From CADEED01 sp020442965 (GTDB lineage: Bacteria; Pseudomonadota; Gammaproteobacteria; Steroidobacterales; Steroidobacteraceae): 64,000 nt of DNA. The position numbers were made by a program, and so were the translations under genes. Positions 15,917 through 24,733 of this stretch are shown here, piece after piece. The DNA is taken from contig JAWLAH010000004.1 in the NCBI GenBank assembly GCA_041395525.1, positions 205,034 to 269,033 on the forward strand. The letters run 5' to 3'. Within the stretch, counting starts at the first letter, position 1. Each line of letters opens with the position of its first letter. The notes under the pieces were generated by a model. The model searched no databases. It was not told the DNA's origin and saw nothing but the letters and a program-made list of their open reading frames with translations.

Positions 15917-16681
15917 ATGGAAGAAGCGGTCAAACCGCTCAGCGACATTCCGGCCATCAACCGGTTCCTGAGTTACTGCCGGATCCGCACCGTGCCGTCC
16001 AAGACGGTCATCATCCATGCCGGGGACCTGCCCGACGTCCTCTACTACATCATCAGCGGCTCTGTCGAAGTGATGATCGAGGATGAGGAGGGCAACGAGA
16101 TGGTGCTGGCTTACCTGAACAAGGGTCAGTTCTTTGGTGAGATGGGCCTGTTCCACGAATCACCGACGCGCAGCGCATGGGTGCGTACGCGCAACCATTG
16201 CGAACTCGCCGAGATGACTTACCCGCGCTTCCGCCAGATTGCTGCTGAGAGTCCGGGTCTGGTTTTCGAACTGGCGACCCAACTCGCGACTCGCCTGGAT
16301 CGCACCAATCGCAAATTGGGTGATCTCGCTTTCGTCGATGTCACAGGTCGCGTCGCGCACGCCATCATGGATCTGTGCGGCGAGCCTGATGCAATGACAC
16401 ATCCCGAGGGCATGCAGATCAAGGTCAGCCGTCAGGAGTTATCGCGGCTCGTGGGCTGCTCGCGCGAAATGGCGGGCCGCGTGCTGAAAGTGCTCGAGGA
16501 TCAGGGCCTGTTGCGCGCCACCGGCAAGACGATTGTGGTCTTCAACGCGCGCCCGAAAATGAAGACGCGCCCGGTCATCGTGCCCGTTATCGGTGGTGGC
16601 GCAAAGCCGCCGACGGCGCCTCTGAAGCAGACACGCATCGTCGATGAAGATGACGAAGATGATGAGGATGACGACGAGTAA
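15917..16681 (+). CDS. crp: cAMP receptor protein (Crp/Vfr) with acidic C-terminal tail
   Basis: The N-terminal cyclic-nucleotide domain keeps the phosphate-binding cassette GEMGLF...RSAWVRT (74-91). The C-terminal helix-turn-helix SRQELSRLVGCSREMAGRVL (171-190) keeps R183, E184 and R188, equivalent to E. coli R180/E181/R185, so it should read TGTGA-N6-TCACA. The start at ATG 15917 is set by GGGAG six bases upstream; the open frame reaches 15845. At 254 residues it is about 43 longer than E. coli Crp. The extra tail is K/P-rich and then ends in twelve consecutive Asp/Glu (243-254), which is unusual. Confidence 0.93.
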   Translation: MEEAVKPLSDIPAINRFLSYCRIRTVPSKTVIIHAGDLPDVLYYIISGSVEVMIEDEEGNEMVLAYLNKGQFFGEMGLFHESPTRSAWVRTRNHCELAEMTYPRFRQIAAESPGLVFELATQLATRLDRTNRKLGDLAFVDVTGRVAHAIMDLCGEPDAMTHPEGMQIKVSRQELSRLVGCSREMAGRVLKVLEDQGLLRATGKTIVVFNARPKMKTRPVIVPVIGGGAKPPTAPLKQTRIVDEDDEDDEDDDE

Positions 16682-16698
16682 TCGTTAGCAGAACCGGC

Positions 16699-16727
16699 AC
16701 AGCCGGCTCCGACACGGAGCCGGCTGT
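16699..16727. terminator. Bidirectional terminator between crp and rpe
   Basis: A perfect 13-pair stem, ACAGCCGGCTCCG with CGGAGCCGGCTGT around an ACA loop, lies between the convergent crp and rpe ends. CTCTCT follows on the plus strand. Confidence 0.75.
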
Positions 16728-16753
16728 CTCTCTACAGATCGGCGAGCCGCAGC

Positions 16754-17431
16754 CTAACGACTTGCCGCCGCGATTTCGGCGCGCATGGTCTTGATGGTCG
16801 TCGCGTAGTCTTGTGATCCAAAGATCGCCGAACCTGCGACGAACGTATCCGCACCGGCCGCCGCAATCTCGCGGATATTGCCCGGTTTGACGCCCCCGTC
16901 GATCTCCAGCCGCACGTCGCGACCCAGCTTCGTGATCCGCTGCCTGACCGCGCGTAGCTTGTCGAGCGCCGAGCTGATGAACGTCTGGCCGGCAAAACCA
17001 GGGTTCACTGACATGACCAGTACCATGTCGAGCTGCTCGAGCGTGTAGTCGAGGCAATCGAGCGGCGTGGCAGGGTTCAAAACGAGTCCCGGCCGGCAGC
17101 CATGCTCACGTATCAATCCGATGGTTCGATCGATATGCCGCGACGCTTCCGGATGAAATGAAATATACGTCGCGCCAGCCGCAGCGAAGTCGGCCACTAT
17201 GCGATCGACCGGCTGCACCATCAGATGCACGTCGATCGGGACTCTCACACCGTGTTTATGCAACGCTGCGCAAACGAGCGGGCCGATGGTCAGATTGGGC
17301 ACGTAATGGTTATCCATCACATCGAAATGGATCAGATCTGCGCCCGCTGTCACCACGGCATCCACTTCCTCGCCCAGTCGCGCGAAGTCGGCGGACAAAA
17401 TGCTCGGTGCGATCCAGCTCTTGGCAATCAT
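16754..17431 (-). CDS. rpe: Ribulose-phosphate 3-epimerase
   Basis: Rpe epimerises ribulose-5-phosphate to xylulose-5-phosphate. The 225-residue TIM barrel shows IAPSILSADFARLGEEV, the metal/catalytic HFDVMDNHYVPNLTIGP, HLMV, MSVNPGFAGQTFI and LEIDGGVKPGNI, with VAGSAIF at the phosphate site. It converges with crp across a strong terminator and lies downstream of djlA with a nine-base gap. Confidence 0.97.
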   Translation of the reverse strand: MIAKSWIAPSILSADFARLGEEVDAVVTAGADLIHFDVMDNHYVPNLTIGPLVCAALHKHGVRVPIDVHLMVQPVDRIVADFAAAGATYISFHPEASRHIDRTIGLIREHGCRPGLVLNPATPLDCLDYTLEQLDMVLVMSVNPGFAGQTFISSALDKLRAVRQRITKLGRDVRLEIDGGVKPGNIREIAAAGADTFVAGSAIFGSQDYATTIKTMRAEIAAASR

Positions 17432-17440
17432 GTGGGGAGT

Positions 17441-18301
17441 TTACGTCAGGTCGCGCCGTTCACGGATCAAGTCGTACGCCTCGATGATTTGCTGCGTGCG
17501 CTGCTTGGCGTGCTCCAGCATCGACTCGGGCAGACCATTCGCCTGCAGTTTGTCGGGATGATGTTTTGAGATCTGCCGCCGGTAAGCCTTGACGACCTCT
17601 TCGTTGGACGCTGTCGACTCGATCTCAAGGACGGCGTAGGCGTCGACCATCTGCATCCTGGGGCTCGTGGCAGGCGTCCGCCGCCCGCCGTGCGACGTTC
17701 GTTCCTGGTTGCGCTCCTGCCCAGCCGCGGCGCGCCGGATACGAAGTACCGCTTCCATATGCACAAGCTCGAGCCCTGACACGCCGAGGAGGCCCGCGAT
17801 GTCGTGCAGAATCGACCGCGCGGGCCCCTGCAGATCGGTGCCGGCAATGGCCGCCTCGAGCTGGATCTCGAGAAACACCCGCAACAGGTCTGGGCGGTCA
17901 GCGCACGCTCGGCGCAGGCCGGTCACACTCTCGTCCAGATCGAAGCGGGCGCTCTTGCCGCGTGAAAAATGATCGATCGCGCCGCGCACCGCCACGGGAT
18001 CGAGCTTGAGGGAATGCATGACGCCACGCGCCGCATTGATCTCGGCCTCTGAGACCCGACCGTCGCTCTTTGCGACATATCCCATGACCTGAAAGGTTGT
18101 CGCGAAGAACCGGTCGCTAACAGCCCCGACATCCGCGCTCGAGCGACTACCGTTGCTCCTCCCGTCGCGACGTGAGCGCACACGCTTCGGCGCCCCGATA
18201 TGAGCGTCGTACTGATGGCCGAGCAGCGCACCGACCGCGACACCCCATGGCCCGAATGCGGCGCCGATAACGCCGCCAACCAGTTTTCCCGTCCACTTCA
18301 T
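17441..18301 (-). CDS. djlA: Co-chaperone DjlA (TerB-like plus J domain)
   Basis: DjlA is a membrane-anchored DnaK co-chaperone. The 286 residues have the expected order: an N-terminal glycine-rich membrane segment (about 6-28, GVIGAAFGPWGVAVGALLG), a TerB-like helical domain (DRFFATTFQVMGYVAKSDGRV onwards), a linker, and a C-terminal J domain in the last 70 residues with the HPD motif in SKHHPDKLQANG. It reads away from purC across a short divergent gap containing TATA-like elements on both strands. Confidence 0.93.
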   Translation of the reverse strand: MKWTGKLVGGVIGAAFGPWGVAVGALLGHQYDAHIGAPKRVRSRRDGRSNGSRSSADVGAVSDRFFATTFQVMGYVAKSDGRVSEAEINAARGVMHSLKLDPVAVRGAIDHFSRGKSARFDLDESVTGLRRACADRPDLLRVFLEIQLEAAIAGTDLQGPARSILHDIAGLLGVSGLELVHMEAVLRIRRAAAGQERNQERTSHGGRRTPATSPRMQMVDAYAVLEIESTASNEEVVKAYRRQISKHHPDKLQANGLPESMLEHAKQRTQQIIEAYDLIRERRDLT

Positions 18302-18353
18302 CGCGGTTATAGTAGCAGGCGAGCGCTGCCCGCTCCCGTGACGAACTTACGCT

Positions 18354-19259
18354 TTGACCAAACTTCCACCCCCCGTTCACAGCACCGACCTGCACGGTCT
18401 CAGCAAGCTACACACCGGCAAGGTGCGCGACATCTATGCGATCGATGACGCTCATATGCTGATCGTCACGACCGACCGCCTGTCCGCGTTCGACGTGGTG
18501 TTACCCGACCCGATTCCGCACAAGGGCCAGGTGCTAACGGAAATTTCGAATTTCTGGTTCAACAAGACACGGCACATCGTCGACAACCATCTAACTGATC
18601 GGCCGCTCGAAGAGCTGCCGCTGTCCGCGAGCGAACGCGTGTTGCTCGCGGATCGCGCGATCATCGTGCGGCGCCTCAAGGCGATTCCCGTCGAAGCCGT
18701 CGTGCGCGGCTATCTCATTGGTTCCGGCTGGAAGGACTACCAACGCAGCGGCGCCATCTGCGGTATCCAGTTGCCCAGAGGACTGGCGCAGGCGCAGCAA
18801 CTGGCCGAACCAGTGTTCACACCCGCGACCAAAGCGGCTGTCGGCGATCATGACGAGAACATATCATTCGAGCACACTGCGCGTTTGCTGGGCGGGGACA
18901 TCGCGACGCAGGTACGCGACACCGCACTCGCGCTGTATCGATTCGCTTGCGAGCATGCTAAAGCCCGCGGAATTATCATCGCGGATACCAAATTTGAATT
19001 TGGACTCGACCCGGCAGGGAAGCTCGTCTTGATCGACGAGGCATTGACGCCCGATTCATCGCGCTTCTGGCCGGCCGAGACTTACCGCGTCGGAATCAGC
19101 CCACCCTCTTTCGACAAGCAGTTCGTACGCGATTATCTGGAAACGCTCGACTGGGACAAGCGTGCGCCCGGACCGCGATTGCCGACCGGTATTATCGAGC
19201 AGACTGCGGCGAAGTACCGCGAAGCCCTGGCGCGACTCACAGGCCCCGCAAGTACTTGA
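18354..19259 (+). CDS. purC: Phosphoribosylaminoimidazole-succinocarboxamide synthase
   Basis: PurC (SAICAR synthase) joins CAIR and aspartate with ATP in purine synthesis. The 301 residues are of the long form and show KLHTGKVRDIYAIDDAHMLI (18-37), TDRLSAFDVVLPDPIPHKG, VRGYLIGSGWKDYQRSG, and the aspartate/ATP site IADTKFEFGLDPAGKLVLIDE. The only sensible start is TTG 18354. It stands apart from purE and purK at 24233-25836. Confidence 0.95.
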   Translation: MTKLPPPVHSTDLHGLSKLHTGKVRDIYAIDDAHMLIVTTDRLSAFDVVLPDPIPHKGQVLTEISNFWFNKTRHIVDNHLTDRPLEELPLSASERVLLADRAIIVRRLKAIPVEAVVRGYLIGSGWKDYQRSGAICGIQLPRGLAQAQQLAEPVFTPATKAAVGDHDENISFEHTARLLGGDIATQVRDTALALYRFACEHAKARGIIIADTKFEFGLDPAGKLVLIDEALTPDSSRFWPAETYRVGISPPSFDKQFVRDYLETLDWDKRAPGPRLPTGIIEQTAAKYREALARLTGPAST

Positions 19260-19280
19260 TCCGGCGGGAGCCGCGCAGCC

Positions 19281-20033
19281 ATGCCACAACGCTCCGACGC
19301 CAGCTACTTCCCCAGGTATCCCGCTCTCACGGCGTCGCTCGCGCTGTTGGCCATGCTTGGGTTGTTAGTGGCCTTTTTTGGCGCTTTGACCGGCGATGCG
19401 TACAAGATCTTCGCCGCAATCGCGATCGGCATGGCGAGCCTGGGCGTAGGCATCGCCGCGATTCTGTCCTGGGTGTGGAGCATGCCTTGGCGCCGCGCGA
19501 TGCCGTTGGTCGCGGTGGGTACGGTGTTGCTGACAAGCGTTTGCTGGGGCGCCGTGCAATGGATAGGTGCCACAGACGCAGCGCGCAGAATCGAACGACA
19601 AGCCGCGGCCGAGCGGGAAACAGCGCGCCAATACCTGCACGCACCCGCCTATTCCTTCACCGATGTGGACTATGACCCGAGGGCCAACCGTTTGATCGCG
19701 CGACGGCCCAATGACAACGGGACTTTCAGCAATATGATTTTTGTTGTGCCATTTTCTGACGAGGTAGTGCTGATCGTCCAGGACAATGCGCCAACCTATC
19801 TGTTCGACGGCAAATCATCGTCGCGCGTGGTGTACGACGGCCACATCGAACAGGTGACAGATCTCACCGCCGGACATTTTGTGTATCACGGCAAGCGCTA
19901 CGCACATCCAGACCTTCGCTACGACATTGAGAGCGGCGACTCGGCGGCGCACAGTGATGGCGCCCTGAAACTACCGCGGCTGGTCGCGCAGATCGCACCC
20001 GATCGCAGCGCTTTCGCGACATCCCTGGACTAA
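19281..20033 (+). CDS. Hypothetical membrane protein
   Basis: I do not recognise this 250-residue protein. Three hydrophobic helices are clear (about residues 16-37, 42-66 and 73-96). A charged linker with IERQAAAERETARQYL follows, then a soluble beta-rich C-terminal domain (about 120-250) containing FVVPFSDEVVLIVQDNAPTY and LTAGHFVYHGKRYAHPDL. It follows purC by 21 bases and its last four bases overlap the converging BtuF-like gene. Function is unknown; an envelope-associated role is all the sequence supports. Confidence 0.75.
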   Translation: MPQRSDASYFPRYPALTASLALLAMLGLLVAFFGALTGDAYKIFAAIAIGMASLGVGIAAILSWVWSMPWRRAMPLVAVGTVLLTSVCWGAVQWIGATDAARRIERQAAAERETARQYLHAPAYSFTDVDYDPRANRLIARRPNDNGTFSNMIFVVPFSDEVVLIVQDNAPTYLFDGKSSSRVVYDGHIEQVTDLTAGHFVYHGKRYAHPDLRYDIESGDSAAHSDGALKLPRLVAQIAPDRSAFATSLD

Positions 20034-20848
20034 CAGCGGTTGCGGCGTGCCTTCGCCCAGCGATCGATCACGCGTTGAATGGCAGCGAGTCCATCAGTCA
20101 GGGCCGCGGGACCTGGTTGCAGGATGATCGATGACTTGATCTCGTAGAGATGACCGTCGACGACCGCCGGAACGTCCTGCCAACCCGGGCGCTCAGCCAC
20201 GCGTTCCGGCCGAAACTTCTTGCCGCACCAGGACCCGAGGATCATGTCGGGCGCGCGGCGCGGTACTTCGAGCGGATCGGCGATGATCCGATTCTTGCCG
20301 AGCGATTCGCATGCCAGCTCCGGGAAGCAATCACGGCCGCCGGCGATACCGATCAGCTCCGATACCCAGCGGATCGCCGAGATCTGCGGTTCGTCCCATT
20401 CCTCGAAATAGACTGTCGGTCGTGTTGTTAGTGCTGCGGCGCGCTCACGCGCATGCGCCAGACCAGTCTCGAGCTTCGTGACGAGCGCGAGTGTCTTGTC
20501 CTCGCAACCGACCATGCCGCCCAGCACACGGATGGTGCGCAGAATCTCCGCGACACTGCGATGATTGAAAACGTGTACCTCGACGCCGGCGCGCACCAGG
20601 TCCGCCGCGATATCCGCCTGCAGATCGGAAAATCCGAGCACCAGATCGGGCTGCAGCGCGATGATCCTGTCGATCTTCGCACTCGTAAACGCCGAGACTC
20701 GAGGCTTCTCTTTGCGGGCGATGGGTGGACGGACCGTAAAGCCCGAAATGCCGACGATCCGCCAGTCCTCACCCAGCAGATAGAGCGTTTCGGTCGTTTC
20801 TTCCGTTAGGCAAACGATTCGTTCAGGGTAACCACGGCCGCGCGACAT
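20030..20848 (-). CDS. BtuF/TroA-like substrate-binding protein without signal peptide
   Basis: This 272-residue protein has the class III periplasmic-binding fold of iron-chelate and cobalamin ABC systems: RIVCLTEETTETLYLLGE near the N-terminus, IIALQPDLVLGFSDLQADIA, VHVFNHRSVAEILRTIRVLG, and PTVYFEEWDEPQISAIRWVSE. It starts straight into the first strand with no signal peptide or lipobox, and no permease or ATPase gene is next to it. Cytoplasmic BtuF-like proteins are often labelled 'cobalamin-binding protein' in gammaproteobacteria. Ligand and localisation are uncertain. Confidence 0.8.
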   Translation of the reverse strand: MSRGRGYPERIVCLTEETTETLYLLGEDWRIVGISGFTVRPPIARKEKPRVSAFTSAKIDRIIALQPDLVLGFSDLQADIAADLVRAGVEVHVFNHRSVAEILRTIRVLGGMVGCEDKTLALVTKLETGLAHARERAAALTTRPTVYFEEWDEPQISAIRWVSELIGIAGGRDCFPELACESLGKNRIIADPLEVPRRAPDMILGSWCGKKFRPERVAERPGWQDVPAVVDGHLYEIKSSIILQPGPAALTDGLAAIQRVIDRWAKARRNRC

Positions 20849-20905
20849 TGAGCCAATCTAATCGAGTGACACTGGCGTGTCAGCCTCTTATTCTTGAGCT
20901 TCGAA

Positions 20906-22213
20906 ATGTTGGCTGCTGTATTCAACTGGCTCGATGGCTGGCTGTTTGGCGATCTCGCCAATGGCCCCTCGCCCATTGGCACCCTGCTGCGCATTTTACG
21001 CTACCCCTACGCGCTCCTGCGCGATCTGCTGCGTGGACAGATCAATCTGTATGCAATGGGGCTGGTGTATGCAACCCTGCTTTCGCTAATCCCGCTCGTC
21101 GCGTTCAGTTTTGCCATACTCAAGGTGTTTGGCGCGCACCGCGATCTCGAACCGATCATCTACGAGTTCTTCCGGCCGCTCGGCGACGCGGCAACCGATC
21201 TCACCGCGCGAGTCATGCAGTTTGCCGACAATGTGAGCACCGGCATCGTCGGTTCAGTCGGCTTCGCACTGTTGTTATGGACGCTGATCGGTACGATCAA
21301 GAAGGTTGAGGACGGCTTCAACTTCGTGTGGCGCGTCGAACAGGCGCGCGGCATCGGTCGACGGATCACAGAGTACGCGGCGCTGTTGATTCTGGGACCC
21401 CTGTTGCTGGTCGCGTTCATCGGGCTTTCGCACGTCGCGCTCGACAGCACCGCGGCTCAGTGGGCCCGGGAACTGCCACTGATGAATCGCGTGTTTGCCT
21501 GGGGCATCGGCCTGTCGCCGTACCTGGTCGTCACCGCGATGTTCACGGCCCTGTATATGTTCGTGCCCAATACGCGGGTCGCATTCGTCCCGGCGCTCAT
21601 CGGCGGCCTGACTGCGGGCATCTTGTGGGCAGCCGTCGGCAAAGTGTTCACGGCGATGGTGGTCTATACCACTCGCCTGACGATCGTCTATGCCGGTTTC
21701 GCGATCATTGTCGCAGCGCTCTTGTGGACCTATCTCGGTTGGCTGATCCTGCTGGTCGGGGCGCGATTGTCCTTCTACGTCCAGAATCGCAATCACCTGC
21801 GGCTCGGACTCGTTGAGATCCGCCTCTCAGCGCAAGAGCTCGAGAAGCTTGCGCTCAAGATCATGTACCTCGTCGCACTGAGCCACACGCAAGGTGCATC
21901 GCGCTGGTCAGTGCAGTCGCTAGCGGATGAGCTCCGGATGCCTGGCATCGCCATCGCGCAGAGTGTCGGGAGCTTGGAACAGGCCAAGCTCATCGTCGCC
22001 AGCGACGACGACATTCTGCTTCCCGCTCGCGATATCGGTCACATCACTTTGAACGAGATCATCGGTGTGGCGCGTTCGCAAAAGAGCGGTCAGCTGCCTG
22101 CAGAAGGCAAGGCGCTCCCAGCGGTCGATCGGATTACCGAACAGCTCGAGGCCGCATGGCGGCTCACGTGCGCTGACCAAACGCTCCGCGATCTGGTCGA
22201 AGCGAACGCCTGA
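20906..22213 (+). CDS. yihY: YihY/BrkB family inner membrane protein with C-terminal winged-helix-like region
   Basis: This 435-residue protein has an N-terminal UPF0761 membrane domain with about six helices, including YAMGLVYATLLSLIPLVAFS, the family motif FNFVWRVEQARGIGRRI, and YTRLTIVYAGFAIIVAALLW-like segments. About 130 soluble residues follow (EKLALKIMYLVALSHTQG..WSVQSLADELRMPGIAIAQSV) that resemble a winged-helix regulator-type fold. The E. coli homologue lacks this tail. Once called RNase BN, YihY is now thought not to be a nuclease. I start at ATG 20906; TTG 20894 is also open. Confidence 0.88.
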   Translation: MLAAVFNWLDGWLFGDLANGPSPIGTLLRILRYPYALLRDLLRGQINLYAMGLVYATLLSLIPLVAFSFAILKVFGAHRDLEPIIYEFFRPLGDAATDLTARVMQFADNVSTGIVGSVGFALLLWTLIGTIKKVEDGFNFVWRVEQARGIGRRITEYAALLILGPLLLVAFIGLSHVALDSTAAQWARELPLMNRVFAWGIGLSPYLVVTAMFTALYMFVPNTRVAFVPALIGGLTAGILWAAVGKVFTAMVVYTTRLTIVYAGFAIIVAALLWTYLGWLILLVGARLSFYVQNRNHLRLGLVEIRLSAQELEKLALKIMYLVALSHTQGASRWSVQSLADELRMPGIAIAQSVGSLEQAKLIVASDDDILLPARDIGHITLNEIIGVARSQKSGQLPAEGKALPAVDRITEQLEAAWRLTCADQTLRDLVEANA

Positions 22214-22250
22214 CTGGCCGGTGCCATCCGGATACCCATGGTCCGTGCAC

Positions 22251-22304
22251 CGGCTCGATCCGCACGGCACGAGGAATTCGTGCCGTGCATCGATACTTGA
22301 GCCG
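22251..22304. terminator. Nested hairpin between yihY and pmbA
   Basis: An inner 11-pair stem (GCACGGCACGA with TCGTGCCGTGC, 22262-22288) is nested inside an outer CGGCTC/GAGCCG pair. It lies between two convergent genes and would serve both strands, although no T-run follows. Confidence 0.55.
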
Positions 22305-22336
22305 GCGTCAGGTTCGCCACACGCCACTCCTCCTGC

Positions 22337-23683
22337 TCATTCGCCCGCGATGGTCATCTCGCCAACCAGTACCGATCCGCAGCGGATACTGCTGCGATAG
22401 TCCACGTCGCTGCCAAGCGCGACTATTCCCGCCAGCATGTCCTTGAGATTGCCCGCGATCGTGACTTCCTGAACGGCGTGGGCGATCGCGCCGTCCTGCA
22501 CCCAGAACCCCGTTGCGCCGCGCGAGTAATCGCCGGTCACGCCGTTCACGCCCTGTCCCATCATTTCGGTCACGATCAGGCCGCGCCCAAGTTTTCGTAA
22601 CAATTCTTCTGACGTCAGTGCGCCAGTACGTGACGTCACGGTCAAATTGTGCGTGCCGCCCGCATTGCCAGTCGTATGCAGCCCCAGCTTGCGCGCCGAA
22701 TAACTACTTAGTACGTAACCGTCGAGCACGCCGCCACGGACCAATTCGCGGTCGCGCGTCGCCACGCCTTCACCATCAAACGGAGTGCTGCCCAATCCCT
22801 TCTGGATATGCGGCTGCTCGTGCACATCGAGCCAGGCGGGTAACACCTGCTGGCCGGCGCTACCTAACAAGAATGACGACCTTCGATACTGACTGCTGCC
22901 GCGAATTGCCCCGATGAGGTGTCCAAACAGACCGCGCGCCACTTCGGGAGCGTACAACACCGGTGCGCGCTGGGTGGTCACTCGGCGCGCGCCCAGGCGC
23001 GCGATGGCACGTACCCCTGCCTGCCTGCCGACCAGCTCGGCGGATTCGAGATCCTGAGGGTCGCGCGCGGTGGAATACCAATAGTCGCGCTGCATGCCGT
23101 CGCCGGCGCCTGCCAGCAGAACGCAACTCACGGTATGACTACTGCTGGGATAGCCCGCGAGGAAGCCATGCGAGTTGCCGTAGACGCGTACACCGCGATG
23201 CGTCGTAACCGATGCACCCTCGGAATTGTTGATACGCGGATCGACCGCTCGACCCGCCGCTTCGCAGCGCTGCGCGAGTTCGACGGCGGCTTCGGGCGAC
23301 AGGGCCCAAGGATGGTCGAGGTCGAGATCGGGAATGTCACGCGCGAGATCGGACGGATCGGCGAGTCCCGCGCAAGGGTCTTCCGCAGTGTAGCGAGCGA
23401 TCGAACAGGCCTTGGCGACACTATCTTCGACGGCCTGCACACTGAGATCCGCAGTGCTCGCCGAGCCCTTGCGCTGGCCGAAGTACACCGTGACGCCGAG
23501 CCCGCGGTCACGGTGGTACTCGACAGTCTCGACTTCGCCCAGGCGCACCGTCGTCGACAGCCCTTGCTGCAAACTCAGATCAACCTCGGCTTGCGAGGCG
23601 CCCGCGCGCTTGGCGGCCGCCAGCGCGCTCGAGGTAATTGCCTGAAGTTCTGGAATTCGCGTGACGTCGACAGCTTGTACCAT
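22337..23683 (-). CDS. pmbA: Metalloprotease-like protein PmbA (TldE)
   Basis: PmbA/TldE is the non-metal partner of the TldD/TldE heterodimer that degrades unfolded peptides and matures peptides such as microcin B17. The 448 residues include LRLGEVETVEYHRDRGLGVTVYFG-type N-terminal strands, NSEGASVTTHRG, PVLYAPEVARGLFGHLIGAI and the C-terminal TGDYSRGATGFWVQDG..HAVQEVTIAGN. It has no HExxH, as expected. It is divergent from darP with only 14 bases between, the same arrangement as in E. coli. tldD lies at 27345. Confidence 0.95.
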   Translation of the reverse strand: MVQAVDVTRIPELQAITSSALAAAKRAGASQAEVDLSLQQGLSTTVRLGEVETVEYHRDRGLGVTVYFGQRKGSASTADLSVQAVEDSVAKACSIARYTAEDPCAGLADPSDLARDIPDLDLDHPWALSPEAAVELAQRCEAAGRAVDPRINNSEGASVTTHRGVRVYGNSHGFLAGYPSSSHTVSCVLLAGAGDGMQRDYWYSTARDPQDLESAELVGRQAGVRAIARLGARRVTTQRAPVLYAPEVARGLFGHLIGAIRGSSQYRRSSFLLGSAGQQVLPAWLDVHEQPHIQKGLGSTPFDGEGVATRDRELVRGGVLDGYVLSSYSARKLGLHTTGNAGGTHNLTVTSRTGALTSEELLRKLGRGLIVTEMMGQGVNGVTGDYSRGATGFWVQDGAIAHAVQEVTIAGNLKDMLAGIVALGSDVDYRSSIRCGSVLVGEMTIAGE

Positions 23684-23697
23684 GGCAGAATTGTACT

Positions 23698-24210
23698 GTG
23701 GACGACGACGACACAGAACGAAAGCCGAGCAAGAGTTCGCGCAAACGGTCGGCCCTCGAGGCCCAGAAGCTCGGCGAACGCCTGATCGCGTTGACGACCG
23801 CCGAACTCGACTCGCTGCCGCTCACCGAACCACTGCGCGATGCGATCGATCTCGCTCGTCGAATTTCAAGTCACGGCGGACTCGCCCGGCAGCGGCAGTA
23901 CATCGGCAAACTGATGCGCTCGCTCGATACAACCGATATCGAAACGGCCCTCGCGACGCAAAACCGCGTGTCACTCGATCTCGCCCGCCAACACAAACAA
24001 GTCGAAGCATGGCGTGATCGGCTGCTGCGCGAGGGCGAGACGGGTTTGCAGGCTCTGGCAGCCGAGCATCCGGGTCTGGCCCTCGACGATCTGGCGCCCC
24101 TGCTCGACCGGGCGCGCAATACGCACGCCGCCGAAGCCTTGCGCAGCCGTGCCAGTCGCGAGCTCTTCCGGGCCCTCAGAATACTGCTCGAACCGCACGC
24201 GACTCCCTGA
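23698..24210 (+). CDS. darP: Ribosome biogenesis factor DarP (YjgA, DUF615)
   Basis: DarP associates with pre-50S particles and helps peptidyl-transferase-centre maturation. The 170-residue helical protein shows the family segments SSRKRSALEAQKLGERLIAL, AIDLARRISSHGGLARQRQY and IGKLMRSLD, with a helical C-terminus. The start is GTG 23698, preceded by the 14-base divergent gap to pmbA, so their promoters must overlap the coding ends. Confidence 0.93.
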   Translation: MDDDDTERKPSKSSRKRSALEAQKLGERLIALTTAELDSLPLTEPLRDAIDLARRISSHGGLARQRQYIGKLMRSLDTTDIETALATQNRVSLDLARQHKQVEAWRDRLLREGETGLQALAAEHPGLALDDLAPLLDRARNTHAAEALRSRASRELFRALRILLEPHATP

Positions 24211-24220
24211 GGTAGCGTGT

Positions 24221-24226
24221 TAGAAT
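24221..24226 (+). promoter_or_regulatory. -10 hexamer six bases before purE
   Basis: TAGAAT ends six bases before the purE ATG, the same spacing as at coq7. It suggests a leaderless or nearly leaderless message; no convincing -35 is seen. Confidence 0.35.
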
Positions 24227-24232
24227 GGATCG

Positions 24233-24733
24233 ATGCAGCCGTTAGTTGGCATCATCATGGGCTCGACGTCCGATTGGACGACGATGCAGGCAGCCGCCGA
24301 AACGCTCGGCCAGCTCGGCGTGCCGTACGAGACCCGAGTCGTGTCCGCGCACCGCACCCCGGACCTGCTGTTCGAATACGCGAGCAGCGCCAAACAACGC
24401 GGACTCGAAGTCATCATCGCAGGCGCGGGCGGCGCTGCGCACTTGCCCGGTATGACAGCATCCAAGACCAGCTTGCCCGTGCTCGGCGTACCGGTGCAAT
24501 CGAAGTCGCTCAACGGTCTCGATTCGTTGCTCTCGATCGTGCAAATGCCGGCCGGCGTGCCGGTGGCCACATTTGCGATCGGTGCGGCTGGCGCCACCAA
24601 TGCGGCGCTCGCAGCGGCTGCCATCCTGGCTAACAAGTACCCCGTTGTCGACCAGGCGCTGGCCGAGTATCGTCGGCAGCAGACTGACAAGGTCCGCGCC
24701 CAACCGGATCCCAGCTCACCGCACACGGCATGA
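24233..24733 (+). CDS. purE: N5-carboxyaminoimidazole ribonucleotide mutase
   Basis: PurE (class I) converts N5-CAIR to CAIR. The 166 residues include GIIMGSTSDWTTMQAAAETL (5-24), ETRVVSAHRTPDLLFEYA, IAGAGGAAHLPGMTASKT and GVPVATFAIGAAGATNAALAAAAI. It overlaps purK by four bases (ATGA), giving the standard purEK pair. There is little space for a ribosome binding site and a -10 hexamer lies six bases upstream. Confidence 0.97.
   Translation: MQPLVGIIMGSTSDWTTMQAAAETLGQLGVPYETRVVSAHRTPDLLFEYASSAKQRGLEVIIAGAGGAAHLPGMTASKTSLPVLGVPVQSKSLNGLDSLLSIVQMPAGVPVATFAIGAAGATNAALAAAAILANKYPVVDQALAEYRRQQTDKVRAQPDPSSPHTA

Noticed and set aside
22629..22640. Palindrome CGTGACGTCACG inside pmbA
   Set aside because: Arms GTGA and TCAC are two bases apart rather than six, so it is not a Crp site, and it lies within coding sequence.
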